Source: Euzebyella marina (GTDB taxonomy: Bacteria; Bacteroidota; Bacteroidia; Flavobacteriales; Flavobacteriaceae). From it: a stretch of 64,000 nt of DNA. A model generated the notes under the pieces. That model was not told where the DNA came from and made no database searches. It saw only the letters and a program-made list of their open reading frames with translations. The translations under genes were made by a program, and so were the position numbers. Shown one piece after another: positions 43,141-52,816 of the stretch (its first letter is position 1; the number at the start of each line of letters is the position of its first letter). The stretch spans positions 434,001 to 498,000 of the forward strand of contig NZ_JACYFK010000003.1 of assembly GCF_014855515.1 (NCBI RefSeq). The letters are read 5' to 3'.

Positions 43141-44403
43141 ATGAAGAATAAATTTTTAATAGTTGCGGGCCTATGTTTTTCAATGGCGGCCTTTGCACAA
43201 AAGAGTGAAATTAAAACGGCGGAGAAGGCTTTAAAGGACGGAAATGCCACTGCTGCCAAGACAGCTTTGGATGCGGTATCCGGTTCTATTGCCGGAGCTG
43301 ATGAGAAACTACAAGCTCAATATTACTTTACTAGAGGTAAGGCCTATGCCGATTTGGCAAAAAAAGGCGATAACAGTGCTTTTGAAGAAGCTGCATCTTC
43401 TTTTCAAAAAGTTTTAGAGGTTGAGGAGGCAAGCGGAAAAAGCAAATACTCCGATGAGACCCAACAGCATATGAGAGCTTTGAGTGCTGATTTGGTAAAC
43501 TCTGCTGTTGAGGATAATGGAAACAAAAAGTTTAAGGAGGCTGCCGATAAATTGTATACTAGCTATAAAATTAGCCCACAGGATACTTCTTATTTGTACT
43601 ATGCAGCAAGTAGTGCCGTTAACGGAGGTCACTACGAGCAAGCTTTGAAATTTTACGAAGAACTTCAAGAAATCGGTTATGATGGTAGTGGTAAAGTTTA
43701 TAAAGCTACCAACGTAGAAACTGGGGAAGTTGAAGAGATGGATAAGAACCAGAGAGATTTGATGGTGAAATCAGGTACTTATAAAGATCCGATTGATGAA
43801 AACACTCCTTCAAAAAAAGCTGAAATCGTCAAGAATACTGCTCTTATCTATACCCAATTAGGTAAAGATGATAAAGCTCTTGAAGCTTACAAAGCTGCAC
43901 GTCAAAGCAATCCTGAAGATGTGAACTTGGTTTTAAACGAAGCTAATCTTCACTATAAATTGGGTGATAAAGAAAAGTTTAAGGAATTGATGGCTGAAGC
44001 CGCTGCTATGGCTCCTGATAACCCAGATTTGCACTACAACATCGGGGTAATCAATATGGAGCAAGGTAACCTTCTAGAGGCTAGGGCTTCTTACAAAAAA
44101 GCTTTAGAAATCAATCCTGGTTACACCAATGCACAGTTGAACCTTTCTACTACCTATGTGAACGAAGGTAACTCTTTGATTGACGAGATGAACAGTCTAG
44201 GCAACTCGAAAGCTGACGTAGCTAAATACGATGAGTTGAAAGAGAAAAAAGATAACCTTTTCATGGAAGGTGCTACTGTTTTAGAAGATGCACTTAAAAC
44301 GAATCCTGATAACCAAAGTATTCTTACCCAGTTAAAGAATATTTACGGCGCTATGGGTGACAATGAAAATTTCATGAGAATCAAGAAATTGATGGGCGAG
44401 TAA
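43141..44403 (+). CDS. Secreted TPR-repeat protein
   Basis: A 420-residue exported protein. Signal peptide about 1-19 (MKNKFLIVAGLCFSMAAFAQ). The rest is tetratricopeptide-like helices: an early unit around 60-110 and canonical repeats at about 235-330 (ALIYTQLGKDDKALEAYKAA, NIGVINMEQGNLLEARASYK region). It sits 46 nt downstream of gyrA in the same direction, an arrangement I recall in other Flavobacteriaceae. Probably a periplasmic scaffold; partner unknown. Codon choice is strongly biased, suggesting high expression. A strong terminator follows. Confidence 0.82.
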   Translation: MKNKFLIVAGLCFSMAAFAQKSEIKTAEKALKDGNATAAKTALDAVSGSIAGADEKLQAQYYFTRGKAYADLAKKGDNSAFEEAASSFQKVLEVEEASGKSKYSDETQQHMRALSADLVNSAVEDNGNKKFKEAADKLYTSYKISPQDTSYLYYAASSAVNGGHYEQALKFYEELQEIGYDGSGKVYKATNVETGEVEEMDKNQRDLMVKSGTYKDPIDENTPSKKAEIVKNTALIYTQLGKDDKALEAYKAARQSNPEDVNLVLNEANLHYKLGDKEKFKELMAEAAAMAPDNPDLHYNIGVINMEQGNLLEARASYKKALEINPGYTNAQLNLSTTYVNEGNSLIDEMNSLGNSKADVAKYDELKEKKDNLFMEGATVLEDALKTNPDNQSILTQLKNIYGAMGDNENFMRIKKLMGE

Positions 44404-44427
44404 GCACATCCATATTCTTATAATAGA

Positions 44428-44460
44428 AAAATCCCTTCGATATTTCGAAGGGATTTTTTT
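44428..44460. terminator. Bidirectional terminator between TPR gene and NlpC/P60 gene
   Basis: AAATCCCTTCGA and TTCGAAGGGATTT form a long stem with A- and T-runs on either side, between convergent genes. Confidence 0.9.
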
Positions 44461-44478
44461 GCTCCAATAAATTATGAA

Positions 44479-45231
44479 CTAAACTATCTGTTTGATTACC
44501 CTGAGTTGATAAGTGTATTTTGAGGTTTCCGTATTGAAAATACCGGTGTGGTCTAAACGGTCGATACGAACTTTGCCGTCTACATGTATGATATAGTTAT
44601 TTTCCATAATGATGCCCACATGAAAAATTTCTCCCTCATTATTATCAAAGAACGCCAAATCGCCCGCTTCACTTTCTTCAATAAAGCTTAAGGCTTGGCC
44701 TTGTCTAGCTTGCTCAGAAGCCTTTCTAAGCAAATTGTAGCCATTTATTTTATAGACCATTTGGGTGAAGGCAGAGGCATCAATACCAAAAGGACTTTTA
44801 CCTCCCCACAAAAAGGGAGCATTCAGATATAGAAGGGCTGTTTGAACCAAGCTGTCTTTTTCTTTTTTACAATCGAAAAAACTTCCTTCGAACTTATGGG
44901 CTAACCTATCGGCGATACCTACTGACGAACCTAAGACAACGGGCAGAAGTATAGAATCCTTGGCTTCAATGAAAGATACTAAATCGCAAGATAGTTTTGA
45001 GCTTTCACTACCTTCAATTTCATTGTAAGCCGATTCGTCAATGAAAGTAAATTGTTGATTTTGAATCCAACCTTCACATTTATCAAAAGCGACCCTAATA
45101 CGACTATAGAATTTGCGCTCTTCCAAAACTTTAAAATGGTCGCCATATAATAGTTGGGTAACCATTTCTGATGAGTCGTTGGCTTGCGTTCTGATTGAAA
45201 CTATACTAAGGTGGCTAATACCGTATTGCAT
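44479..45231 (-). CDS. NlpC/P60 (C40) family protein lacking the catalytic cysteine
   Basis: Family members are cell-wall or peptide gamma-D-glutamyl-meso-DAP hydrolases. I choose the ATG at 45231 (MQYGISHLSIVSIR, the family's usual beginning); the frame is open 14 codons further up, overlapping the thiolase gene. N-terminal SH3b-like domain (about 1-60), then an NlpC/P60 domain. Its LWGGKSPFGID is followed by A-S-A-F where active enzymes have C-S-G-F, so the nucleophile Cys is Ala (residue 152; GCC codon) and the next Gly is Ala. The catalytic His (FHVGII) and third residue (IIHVDG) remain. Likely an inactive homologue, or a recent loss. Downstream of and co-directional with the thiolase gene. 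Confidence 0.85.
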   Translation of the reverse strand: MQYGISHLSIVSIRTQANDSSEMVTQLLYGDHFKVLEERKFYSRIRVAFDKCEGWIQNQQFTFIDESAYNEIEGSESSKLSCDLVSFIEAKDSILLPVVLGSSVGIADRLAHKFEGSFFDCKKEKDSLVQTALLYLNAPFLWGGKSPFGIDASAFTQMVYKINGYNLLRKASEQARQGQALSFIEESEAGDLAFFDNNEGEIFHVGIIMENNYIIHVDGKVRIDRLDHTGIFNTETSKYTYQLRVIKQIV

Positions 45232-45256
45232 TTGGTCGTAAGGTGGAAATACGGTT

Positions 45257-46432
45257 TTAAGAACGTTGAACAATTATGGCAGATGCCCCGCCACCGCCGT
45301 TGCAAATAGCTGCCGCACCTAATTTTGCATTATGTTGTTGCAGCACATGGATCAATGTGACCAAAATTCTAGCACCGGAGCAACCCAACGGATGGCCCAA
45401 GGAAACGGCACCACCATTGACGTTGGTATTTTTATCGGTCAGACCCAATAGTTTGAGATTCGCGAGCCCAACAACGGAGAAAGCTTCGTTAAATTCAAAA
45501 AAGTCAATGTCTTCAATTGCCAGGCCTGCTTTAGAAAGTGCTTTTGGCAATGCCTTTGCGGGAGCAGTCGTAAACCATTTAGGTTCTTGGGCAGCATCGG
45601 CATAACTTTTAATATAAACCAAGGGTTTTAGATTCAGTTCCCTAGCTTTTTCCTCGCTCATTAGAACTAGTGCTGCAGCGCCGTCGTTTATAGTGGAAGC
45701 GTTTGCGGCAGTAACAGTTCCGTCTTTTGAAAATGCGGGCCTGAGCTGAGGTATCTTATCGATTTTTACATTTTTAAATTCTTCGTCTTCAGAGAAAAGT
45801 ATCGGCTCGCCCCTTCTTTGAGGTACTTCTACGGGAATTATTTCATCATCAAAGCTTCCGTTTTTCCATGCTTCCGCTGAACGTTGGTATGATTGAATTG
45901 CAAATTTGTCTTGATCTTCGCGGGTGAAATTATATTTTTCGGCACAGGCATCGGCGCATACCCCCATGGCATTTTGGTCGTACGCATCGACAAGTCCGTC
46001 TTTCTGCATCCCATCCTCCAAAGTGGTCGGGCCGAATTTTTGTCCGTTTCGCATATATACATAATGAGGTATCAAGCTCATATTTTCCATTCCGCCGGCA
46101 ACGGCCACCGAAATATCGCCCAATGCGATTGCTTGAGCCGCCTGCATTACGGCCTTCATGCCCGAGGCGCAAACCTTGTTAATGGTTGTACAAGGTACGC
46201 TTTCAGGAATGCCAGCAAAGAGCGCTGCTTGTCGCGCAGGGGCTTGGCCCGTACCGGCTTGCACAACATTGCCCATTAGCACTTCATCGACCATTTCAGG
46301 AGATAACTTAATCTTACCCAATGCCCCTTTGATGGCTACGGAACCTAACTTTGGAGCGGATATCGTTGATAAGGCTCCCATAAAACTTCCTATCGGTGTT
46401 CGTACTGCAGAAACAATTACAACCTCTTTCAT
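45257..46432 (-). CDS. Acetyl-CoA C-acyltransferase (thiolase)
   Basis: Condenses two acetyl-CoA to acetoacetyl-CoA or runs the reverse thiolysis. The 391-residue protein has nucleophile Cys88 ([14 protein letters not shown]), the [11 protein letters not shown] histidine loop (about 346-356) and the acid/base Cys in CNGGGGASA (about 377-385). Length and the [12 protein letters not shown] segment match biosynthetic-type AtoB/PhaA thiolases; a beta-oxidation role cannot be excluded. Starts 113 nt from the divergent HD gene. Confidence 0.93.
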   Translation of the reverse strand: MKEVVIVSAVRTPIGSFMGALSTISAPKLGSVAIKGALGKIKLSPEMVDEVLMGNVVQAGTGQAPARQAALFAGIPESVPCTTINKVCASGMKAVMQAAQAIALGDISVAVAGGMENMSLIPHYVYMRNGQKFGPTTLEDGMQKDGLVDAYDQNAMGVCADACAEKYNFTREDQDKFAIQSYQRSAEAWKNGSFDDEIIPVEVPQRRGEPILFSEDEEFKNVKIDKIPQLRPAFSKDGTVTAANASTINDGAAALVLMSEEKARELNLKPLVYIKSYADAAQEPKWFTTAPAKALPKALSKAGLAIEDIDFFEFNEAFSVVGLANLKLLGLTDKNTNVNGGAVSLGHPLGCSGARILVTLIHVLQQHNAKLGAAAICNGGGGASAIIVQRS

Positions 46433-46545
46433 TATACAAATTTGTTCCTGCGAAATTAAGAAATTAAAGAGTAATGTTAAGTGGCCTCTCGGTAAAAGCT
46501 AAATACACACTTTAATTTTCTATTTTTGGTACCAATACTACCAGT

Positions 46546-48594
46546 ATGCGAACATTTCTTGATAACCTTTTTAAGAACCAATCGCTCATCTACAAATACT
46601 TTCTTTATGTGGTATCGGTAGTGTGCATTGTTTTCTTCTTTCCTAAAGGCGGTAAATTCAAATACGAGTTTCAAAAAGGAAAACCTTGGCAATACGAAAA
46701 TCTGTATGCTCCCTTTGATTTTTCCATAAAAAAAGGAGCTGAGGAGATTGCCAATGAGCAGAAAGAAGTGCGCGGCCGTCAAGATAATTACTATCGGTTC
46801 GATAGTTCTATTCAGGCAGAGGTCTTTGAACAATTTGATGGGAAATTTTCAGATGCATTTCCGGGCGGGGAGTACGATGCAGATGAATTGGTGGTACTTA
46901 AATCTGCAGGAAAAGAAATACTTGATACTCTCTACGGTAGGGGTATCTTAATGAAGTCAAACTCAAGGCCCAGCGGCGGACAAACCTATCTGATTAAGCA
47001 TAACGAGGCTAAAAAAATCAATTCAAACCAAATATGGAAGCTTCCTAATATCGATGATGTAATACTAGATATTTTAAGAAAAAACCGCCTAGATGACTTC
47101 AACAATGATTTTCAGGAGTTGTTTTTTGATTTGGTTAAACCAAATGTTTTTTATGATGATGGATTGACGGAAAGGGCTTTAGAGGATGAACTTTCTAAAA
47201 TATCGCACACACGGGGTACGGTTGATGAAGGAAAACTAATAATTGCCAAAGGGGAAGTAGTAGAGGCAGAGAACCTAGAGATACTTAATTCGCTTAAATC
47301 AGAGTACGAATCTGAACTATGGACGGCCAATAATCAGTACTATATTTTATTTGGCTATACCGTTCTGGTGGCGTTGGTACTCATCATGCTACTGCTGTTT
47401 TTAAAGAAATATCGCCCAGAAATATTTGAGCACAACACCAAGGTCACCTTTATATTTTTTAATATTCTTTTCATGGTCTTTATCACGACCATGGTGGTGA
47501 AATACGATGAGCGCTTTGTATTCGTGGTGCCCCTATGCATTTTACCTTTAATACTTAAAACTTTCTTTGACGCCCGTCTAGGTCTGTTTGTTCATGTACT
47601 TACCATTTTGGTCTTGGGTTTTGTTGTGCCCAATAGTTTCGAATACATCTTTCTTCAGATTGTAGCAGGTATTGTTACCATACTTACTGTTTCCGAACTT
47701 TATAAAAGGGCCAATCTTTTTATATCCGTCGGACAGATTACCTTAATTTATGTGATAGGGTATTTAGCATTTCATATCATTCACGAGGGAAACTTAGACA
47801 ATATAGCCTGGTTCACCTTAGGATTATTTTTGTTGAACGGTATGATAACATTGTTCGTTCAACCTTTGATTTATGTATATGAAAAGTTGTTTGGTTTGGT
47901 ATCCGATGTTTCTCTTCTAGAACTTTCAGATACCAACTCTAAGCTTTTAAAGGAATTATCGAATAAGGCCCCAGGAACATTTCACCATTCTTTACAAGTA
48001 GCGAATTTAGCAGAGGCAGCAGCCAATGAGATTGGAGCAAACGCCATGTTGGTTAGGGTAGGGGCATTGTACCATGATATTGGTAAAATGTTGAACCCGA
48101 CCTATTTTACCGAAAACCAGATAACCAATGTCAACCCGCATGATGAACTTTTACCGAAGGATAGCGGTAAAATTATATTAGATCATGTCATCAATGGTAT
48201 TGAAATTGCCAAGAAGAACAATATACCCGATCGTGTAATCGACTTTATACGCTCGCATCACGGTACTACCTTGGTTTATTATTTCTTCAAAAAACAACAG
48301 GAAATCGACCCAAGTTCGGATGAAGAGGAATTTCGATATCCGGGCCCCACGCCTTTTTCTAAAGAAACCGCCATATTGATGATGGCAGATTCGGTAGAGG
48401 CCGCCTCTAAAAGTCTCAAGAACCCGACTTTTACAATTATCAATGACTTTGTTGATAAAATCATAGCAGGTCAAATGAACGCAGACCAGTTTTTAAACGC
48501 CGATATTACTTTCAAGGAAATAGAGACGATAAAAAAAATATTCAAGCAGAAGTTGATAAATATTTATCACCTTCGGGTCGAATATCCTGAGTAA
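46546..48594 (+). CDS. PgpH-type 7TM-HD phosphodiesterase
   Basis: Integral membrane phosphohydrolase of the family that degrades cyclic di-AMP. The 682-residue protein shows one N-terminal membrane segment (about 15-35), an extracytoplasmic 7TMR-HDED region (about 40-260), a block of seven hydrophobic helices (about 265-455), and a cytoplasmic HD domain (about 475-660). Metal-binding residues appear in order: H in FHHSLQVANLA, HD in LYHDIGKM, later H in SHHGTTLVYYFF and D in MMADSVEAASKS. The Bacteroidota version is usually essential-like and linked with dacA elsewhere. Single gene, divergent from the thiolase. Confidence 0.9.
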   Translation: MRTFLDNLFKNQSLIYKYFLYVVSVVCIVFFFPKGGKFKYEFQKGKPWQYENLYAPFDFSIKKGAEEIANEQKEVRGRQDNYYRFDSSIQAEVFEQFDGKFSDAFPGGEYDADELVVLKSAGKEILDTLYGRGILMKSNSRPSGGQTYLIKHNEAKKINSNQIWKLPNIDDVILDILRKNRLDDFNNDFQELFFDLVKPNVFYDDGLTERALEDELSKISHTRGTVDEGKLIIAKGEVVEAENLEILNSLKSEYESELWTANNQYYILFGYTVLVALVLIMLLLFLKKYRPEIFEHNTKVTFIFFNILFMVFITTMVVKYDERFVFVVPLCILPLILKTFFDARLGLFVHVLTILVLGFVVPNSFEYIFLQIVAGIVTILTVSELYKRANLFISVGQITLIYVIGYLAFHIIHEGNLDNIAWFTLGLFLLNGMITLFVQPLIYVYEKLFGLVSDVSLLELSDTNSKLLKELSNKAPGTFHHSLQVANLAEAAANEIGANAMLVRVGALYHDIGKMLNPTYFTENQITNVNPHDELLPKDSGKIILDHVINGIEIAKKNNIPDRVIDFIRSHHGTTLVYYFFKKQQEIDPSSDEEEFRYPGPTPFSKETAILMMADSVEAASKSLKNPTFTIINDFVDKIIAGQMNADQFLNADITFKEIETIKKIFKQKLINIYHLRVEYPE

Positions 48595-48721
48595 GAGCGG
48601 TCTGTAAACTTGTCTAAAAAAAAGCAAATAAAATTTTGCTAACTCGAATACTATAAAGTACATTTGCATCCGCATTTTGGCCCGACGGAGGTTGGGCAAC
48701 GTTCTTAAAAGAATTAATATT

Positions 48722-48805
48722 GGAGAGGTGCCGGAGTGGTAACGGAGCAGATTGCTAATCTGTCAGCGCGTAAGTGCTGCCTGGGTTCGAGTCCCAGTCT
48801 CTCCG
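48722..48805 (+). tRNA. tRNA-Ser (GCU)
   Basis: An 84-nt cloverleaf with acceptor stem GGAGAGG/TCTCTCC, anticodon loop ATTGCTAAT with anticodon GCT at 48754-48756, a long variable arm as in class II tRNAs, and T loop GGTTCGAGTCC. The 3' CCA is not encoded, as usual in Bacteroidota. Confidence 0.95.
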
Positions 48806-48830
48806 CTTTTTTCCAAATAAAAATAACCTT

Positions 48831-48905
48831 CGGGGTGTAGCGTAGCCCGGTTATCGCGCCTGCTTTGGGAGCAGGAGGTCGCAGGTTCGAATCCTGCCAC
48901 CCCGA
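48831..48905 (+). tRNA. tRNA-Pro (UGG)
   Basis: A 75-nt cloverleaf with acceptor CGGGGTG/CACCCCG, anticodon stem CCTGC/GCAGG, loop TTTGGGA with anticodon TGG at 48866-48868, and T loop GGTTCGAATCC. It lies 25 nt after tRNA-Ser, so both are probably one transcript ending at the terminator that follows. Confidence 0.95.
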
Positions 48906-48918
48906 CAATTAAATGAAA

Positions 48919-48949
48919 ACCAGTAAAGTTTTTTTACTGGTTTTTTTTA
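48919..48949 (+). terminator. Terminator of the tRNA operon
   Basis: ACCAGTAAA (48919-48927) pairs with TTTACTGGT (48933-48941), followed by a run of eight T, 14 nt after the tRNA-Pro. Confidence 0.9.
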
Positions 48950-49128
48950 TTCATTTAAAAAAGAATGGACTTTATTCACCTCAAAGTAAATTCTAATAGT
49001 TACAATAGTTATTCTTCGAAACCCTTTTCGAATAATTACACCATTACCGATTTGATCCGGTCTTAACTTAATAGGTTTTTCGAACTTAATAGGGTTTTAA
49101 TATTCTCAGGTTTTTTTAATTTAAACAA

Positions 49129-49752
49129 ATGAAAATCCCTGATGCAAATTCAATATTCCCACTAAAGCATTATGACAATCTTTGCTATTTAAAGAATATT
49201 ATTAAAAGCCCTAATATCAAGGTGGGAGATTATACCTATTATGACGATTTTGAAGATGTTCAGAATTTTGTAAAAAATGTAAAATACCATTTCGATTTTA
49301 TTGGGGACAAGCTAATTATTGGAAAATTCTGCATGATTGCTTCCGGTGCTACTTTTATAATGAATGGAGGAAATCATCTTACGGAGGCAATAACAACTTA
49401 TCCCTTTGCCATATTTGGCGGGGATTGGCAAAATGCTATGGAAGGTAAAAGCTATCCAAGTAAGGGTGATACCATCATCGGGAACGATGTGTGGATTGGA
49501 CATGATGCCACCATCATGCCAGGTGTAACAATTGGTGATGGTGCTATTATTGCGACCAAATCCGTAGTGACTAAAAATGTAGCTGCATATTCCATTGTTG
49601 GCGGAAATCCTGCAAAAGAAATACGAAAGCGATTTGATGAGGAAAAGATTCAACAGCTTTTAAATTTACAATGGTGGAATTGGAGTATTGAGAAGATTAC
49701 GAAAAATGTGAAGCTATTAACTGGCAATGACCTCAGTGAACTAATTGAATAA
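49129..49752 (+). CDS. Vat/CatB-like hexapeptide O-acetyltransferase
   Basis: A 207-residue left-handed beta-helix acetyltransferase closely patterned on the xenobiotic (streptogramin A / chloramphenicol) group. Segments shared with Vat enzymes: VGDYTYYDD (about 32-40), DKLIIGKFCMIASG (about 60-73), catalytic His83 in MNGGNH, GNDVWIGHDATIMPGVTIGDGAI (about 123-145, hexapeptide turns) and SIVGGNPAKEIRKRF near 163-177, plus LQWWNW. Acetyl-CoA is the donor; the true acceptor may be an antibiotic or a native small molecule. First of a plus-strand accessory run; 7 nt before the AraC gene. Confidence 0.88.
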   Translation: MKIPDANSIFPLKHYDNLCYLKNIIKSPNIKVGDYTYYDDFEDVQNFVKNVKYHFDFIGDKLIIGKFCMIASGATFIMNGGNHLTEAITTYPFAIFGGDWQNAMEGKSYPSKGDTIIGNDVWIGHDATIMPGVTIGDGAIIATKSVVTKNVAAYSIVGGNPAKEIRKRFDEEKIQQLLNLQWWNWSIEKITKNVKLLTGNDLSELIE

Positions 49753-49759
49753 TTGAATT

Positions 49760-50737
49760 ATGCCGTTTGTTTCTTCATCCATTTACATAAAAGCGATTGA
49801 ATTAGCATTGAGAGAAGGATTGTCTCCCAAATTATTGGGAGAACATTATCCTTTAAACAAGACTGGCACATATGTACCAATGTCTTCGCTTCTAGAGGTA
49901 TATGAGCTTGCAGAAGAAAACTTGCCGCCAAATTTTGGATTAAGGCAAGGTAAGCAATTGAAAACTACCGATTACGGTACGTTAGGTTTGTCATGGAGAA
50001 CCTGTTTACAGGCGATAGATGTTTTGAGAAATGTTAGGCGTTATATGGTTTTGGTAACCAATGAAGGAAGCATTGATTTACGCGAAGGGACGTCTACAAT
50101 TTCACTGACTTTAGATAGGGATATTTACAGAAAAGGCATTAAAACTACTATTGAGGCGCCTTTTGTAATGTTGCTTGATGTGATTAAAGAAGCAACAGGA
50201 AAACAGATAAAACCTGTGAAGGTTTGTTTTAAGCATAACATTACTAATATTAAAGATTTTACAGAATATTTCGGATGTCCTGTATATTCAAAGGCTGAAG
50301 AGAACTCCATAACTTTCGATGCCGAAACTCTTAAAATTACTACGCTTAAAGCCGATAGGTTTATCCATGATTTCTTAACCCAAAGAATGGAGGAGGAAAA
50401 GAAAGAGTTATCTCAAAAGGAAGATGAACTTACCGAAGAAATCAATAAAATTCTTAAAGAATCGATGGCAAGTGGCATTCCAAGCTTAACTCAGATTGGT
50501 GACTATTTAGGAATTAGCGGAAGAACCCTAAAAAGGAGACTATCCGATCGAGATTTAACTTTTAGGGATTTGGTTCAAAAAAACCGAAAAGAAACAGCCA
50601 TTAGTTTGCTATCGAATTCTTCACGATCTATTGGAGAAATAGCTTTTTTAACCGGATTCTCTGAACAAAGTGCTTTTAATAGGGCATTTAAAAAATGGAC
50701 AGGAAGCACCCCAAATCAATACCGTAAGGCTAATTAA
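49760..50737 (+). CDS. AraC-family regulator (AraC_N / HTH_18)
   Basis: A 325-residue transcription factor with an N-terminal arabinose-binding-like domain (about 10-190, the OruR/ArgR-type sensing region) and a C-terminal AraC HTH (about 230-323: two helix-turn-helix units, GDYLGISGRTLKRRL and IGEIAFLTGFSEQSAFNRAFKKWTGSTPNQYRK region). It starts 7 nt after the acetyltransferase stop, so it may control that gene and the following esterase/ABC genes. Inducer unknown. Confidence 0.88.
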   Translation: MPFVSSSIYIKAIELALREGLSPKLLGEHYPLNKTGTYVPMSSLLEVYELAEENLPPNFGLRQGKQLKTTDYGTLGLSWRTCLQAIDVLRNVRRYMVLVTNEGSIDLREGTSTISLTLDRDIYRKGIKTTIEAPFVMLLDVIKEATGKQIKPVKVCFKHNITNIKDFTEYFGCPVYSKAEENSITFDAETLKITTLKADRFIHDFLTQRMEEEKKELSQKEDELTEEINKILKESMASGIPSLTQIGDYLGISGRTLKRRLSDRDLTFRDLVQKNRKETAISLLSNSSRSIGEIAFLTGFSEQSAFNRAFKKWTGSTPNQYRKAN

Positions 50738-50836
50738 TAATAATTGTCCTCAATTGTCAATTGTTTGGAACAATCAGTCAAAAAATGGTCGCTCATCTCT
50801 TAGAAATTTGCTTTCAATAGCAAATACTAAGAAGCG

Positions 50837-51562
50837 ATGGAGAGCATCAACTCATTTGTCAGTTTAAAGCTGATACGTCTTACCGGTTTATTTTACTTGA
50901 TTGTAATTATTTGCGCAGGGTTTAGCCAAGGTTATGTTCGGGGCACTTTGGTAGTGCCTGAAGATGCCTTTTTAACAGCTGAAAATATTTTACAAAATAA
51001 AACTCTTTTTAAGCTTGGGCTTACCACTGACCTTATTGCATTTTTATTCGATGTAGTCATTTCCGTATGCTTATATCAAATTTTTAAGCCCTTTCACAAA
51101 GGTATCGCTCTAATAGGTTCGAGTTTTAGACTCATTGCCCATCCTGCCATAGGAAGTTTCAACCTTCTAAATCATTATATGGCGGTAGAGGTATTGGATT
51201 CTAATGTTTTGGTTGGTTCTTTTAGTGATGGGCAACTTCAGGAAGTGAGTAGCCTGCTAATGGAAGCGCACCATTATGGCTATCTGATTGCCGGAGCATT
51301 TTTTGGTATTCACTGTGTTTTACTGGGCATACTTATCTATTAGTCTAACGTATTTCCAAAAATCTTTGGCGGGTTGTTATTGGGTTCTGGTTTAGGATAC
51401 CTGATAGAAACTTTCGGAAACTTCAATTTTTCTGGATATGAAACCTATACCGCTTTGATAGTTGGTTTTGCTGCCGCCATAGGGGAGGTAGGAATTACGA
51501 TTTACATGCTAACTAAAGGTGCCACCACATCATACAAACGATTGAAAAAAATAACGGAATGA
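50837..51562 (+). pseudogene. DUF4386 membrane protein split by an in-frame TAG
   Basis: The first 168 codons encode a multi-pass membrane protein of the DUF4386 type (hydrophobic helices at about 13-30, 58-78, 87-108 and 145-168). A TAG at 51341-51343 interrupts it, but the same frame continues without another stop to 51562, adding about 72 residues with two more membrane helices (GGLLLGSGLGYLIETFG, then ALIVGFAAAIGEVGITIYML). The intact length, about 241 residues, is normal for the family. A single base change (for example from AAG) explains it. Reads as a nonsense mutation, a sequencing error, or separate translation of both halves. Its end overlaps the esterase start by 4 nt. Confidence 0.75.
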
Positions 51563-52785
51563 AAAAGAGTAATTTGAATATTTTGACATTCTTGTTCATT
51601 GTGGGGTTGCTTACAGTAAAATCATATGGACAATTGGCCCGTAAGATTGAAATGACCGATGATAATCGACTATTGGGTTTGGGTACACAGCACATAATCA
51701 AGTCAGATATTTTGAATGAAGAGCGTCCTATTGTTATTTCATTACCTCACGGTTATGAAGAAACCCAATTTAACTACCCGGTATTATATTTATTGGATGG
51801 TTTACAAAATATAAAGCACACCGTTGGAACAGTGGAGCATTTGACCGAATCAGGTTTAATACCTTCCATAATTGTAGTGGGTATAGAGAGCTTAGATAGA
51901 AATAGAGATTTAACTCCTTCTCAGGCAGGACAGGGTATACATGGCGGTGTTGGAAATAAGGGTATATCACAAAGTGGAGGTGCTCCCGTATTTCTTGAGT
52001 TTCTAAAAGAAGAATTGATTCCCTTTGTGGATGATAACTATCGAACGCATCCATATCGGATAATAGAAGGCCATTCTTTAGGAGGCTTGTTCAGTGTTTA
52101 TGCGTTTATGGAAAGCCCTGACCTCTTTGATGCTTTCATTATAGAAGCCCCAGCACTTTGGTGGAACGGGGAAGAAATGACGGAACAGGCAAAAACCTTT
52201 TTCCAATCGGATGGGAGCCTGAATAAAACCGTTTACTTTGGTATTGGTGGTGGAGACGGTTGGGGAATGCGGGAAGAGCTAATCAGGTATGTTGAGGTAG
52301 TAAAACAGAAAACTCCAAAGAACTTCAGGTGGTTACACGAAGAGGTTGGTGATGAAGGGCATATGGCATCCCGGATGCTCCTCAATTATAATGGACTCAA
52401 GTTCTTGTTTTCAGATTTAAAAATCAGCGATGACCTAGTCAATAATTTTAGTGAAGAAAGCTTCCAAAATTCCGAACAGCAACTTTTGAATAAATACGGG
52501 GAAACCGCAAGAAGACCTGCTGAAGATTATTTTACACTTGTTTCGGCATTGGTCGATAATGAGAATGATAAAGGGGCCATAACGGTGCTTAAAAGGGCGA
52601 CTGAAGCTTACCCGGTGTACGTCGGACTTCTGACTTATTTGGCACAGCTATATGAAAAAATAAATCAAAAGAACAAAGCAATTGATACCTATCTGCTTGG
52701 GGTTGAAGTTTCTAAAAGATATAAGCTGGGGCAAGAAGATGATTTTCAAATAGAAATAGAAAGATTGCGAAAAAACCAAAACTAA
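51559..52785 (+). CDS. Secreted esterase (alpha/beta hydrolase, EstD type) with TPR tail
   Basis: A 408-residue exported hydrolase. Signal peptide about 1-25 (ending SYGQ). The catalytic domain (about 35-290) belongs to the putative esterase group related to siderophore and S-formylglutathione esterases; nucleophile Ser173 lies in EGHSLGGL, and acid/His are probably in the GDGWGM and DEGHMASR segments. The C-terminal 80 residues look like one or two TPR units (VKLLTYLAQLYEKINQKNKAI region). Coupled to the broken DUF4386 gene by ATGA and followed 31 nt later by the ABC ATPase. Confidence 0.85.
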   Translation: MKKSNLNILTFLFIVGLLTVKSYGQLARKIEMTDDNRLLGLGTQHIIKSDILNEERPIVISLPHGYEETQFNYPVLYLLDGLQNIKHTVGTVEHLTESGLIPSIIVVGIESLDRNRDLTPSQAGQGIHGGVGNKGISQSGGAPVFLEFLKEELIPFVDDNYRTHPYRIIEGHSLGGLFSVYAFMESPDLFDAFIIEAPALWWNGEEMTEQAKTFFQSDGSLNKTVYFGIGGGDGWGMREELIRYVEVVKQKTPKNFRWLHEEVGDEGHMASRMLLNYNGLKFLFSDLKISDDLVNNFSEESFQNSEQQLLNKYGETARRPAEDYFTLVSALVDNENDKGAITVLKRATEAYPVYVGLLTYLAQLYEKINQKNKAIDTYLLGVEVSKRYKLGQEDDFQIEIERLRKNQN

Positions 52786-52816
52786 AACCATAAATAGTCA
52801 ATCAAAAACGAACAAT

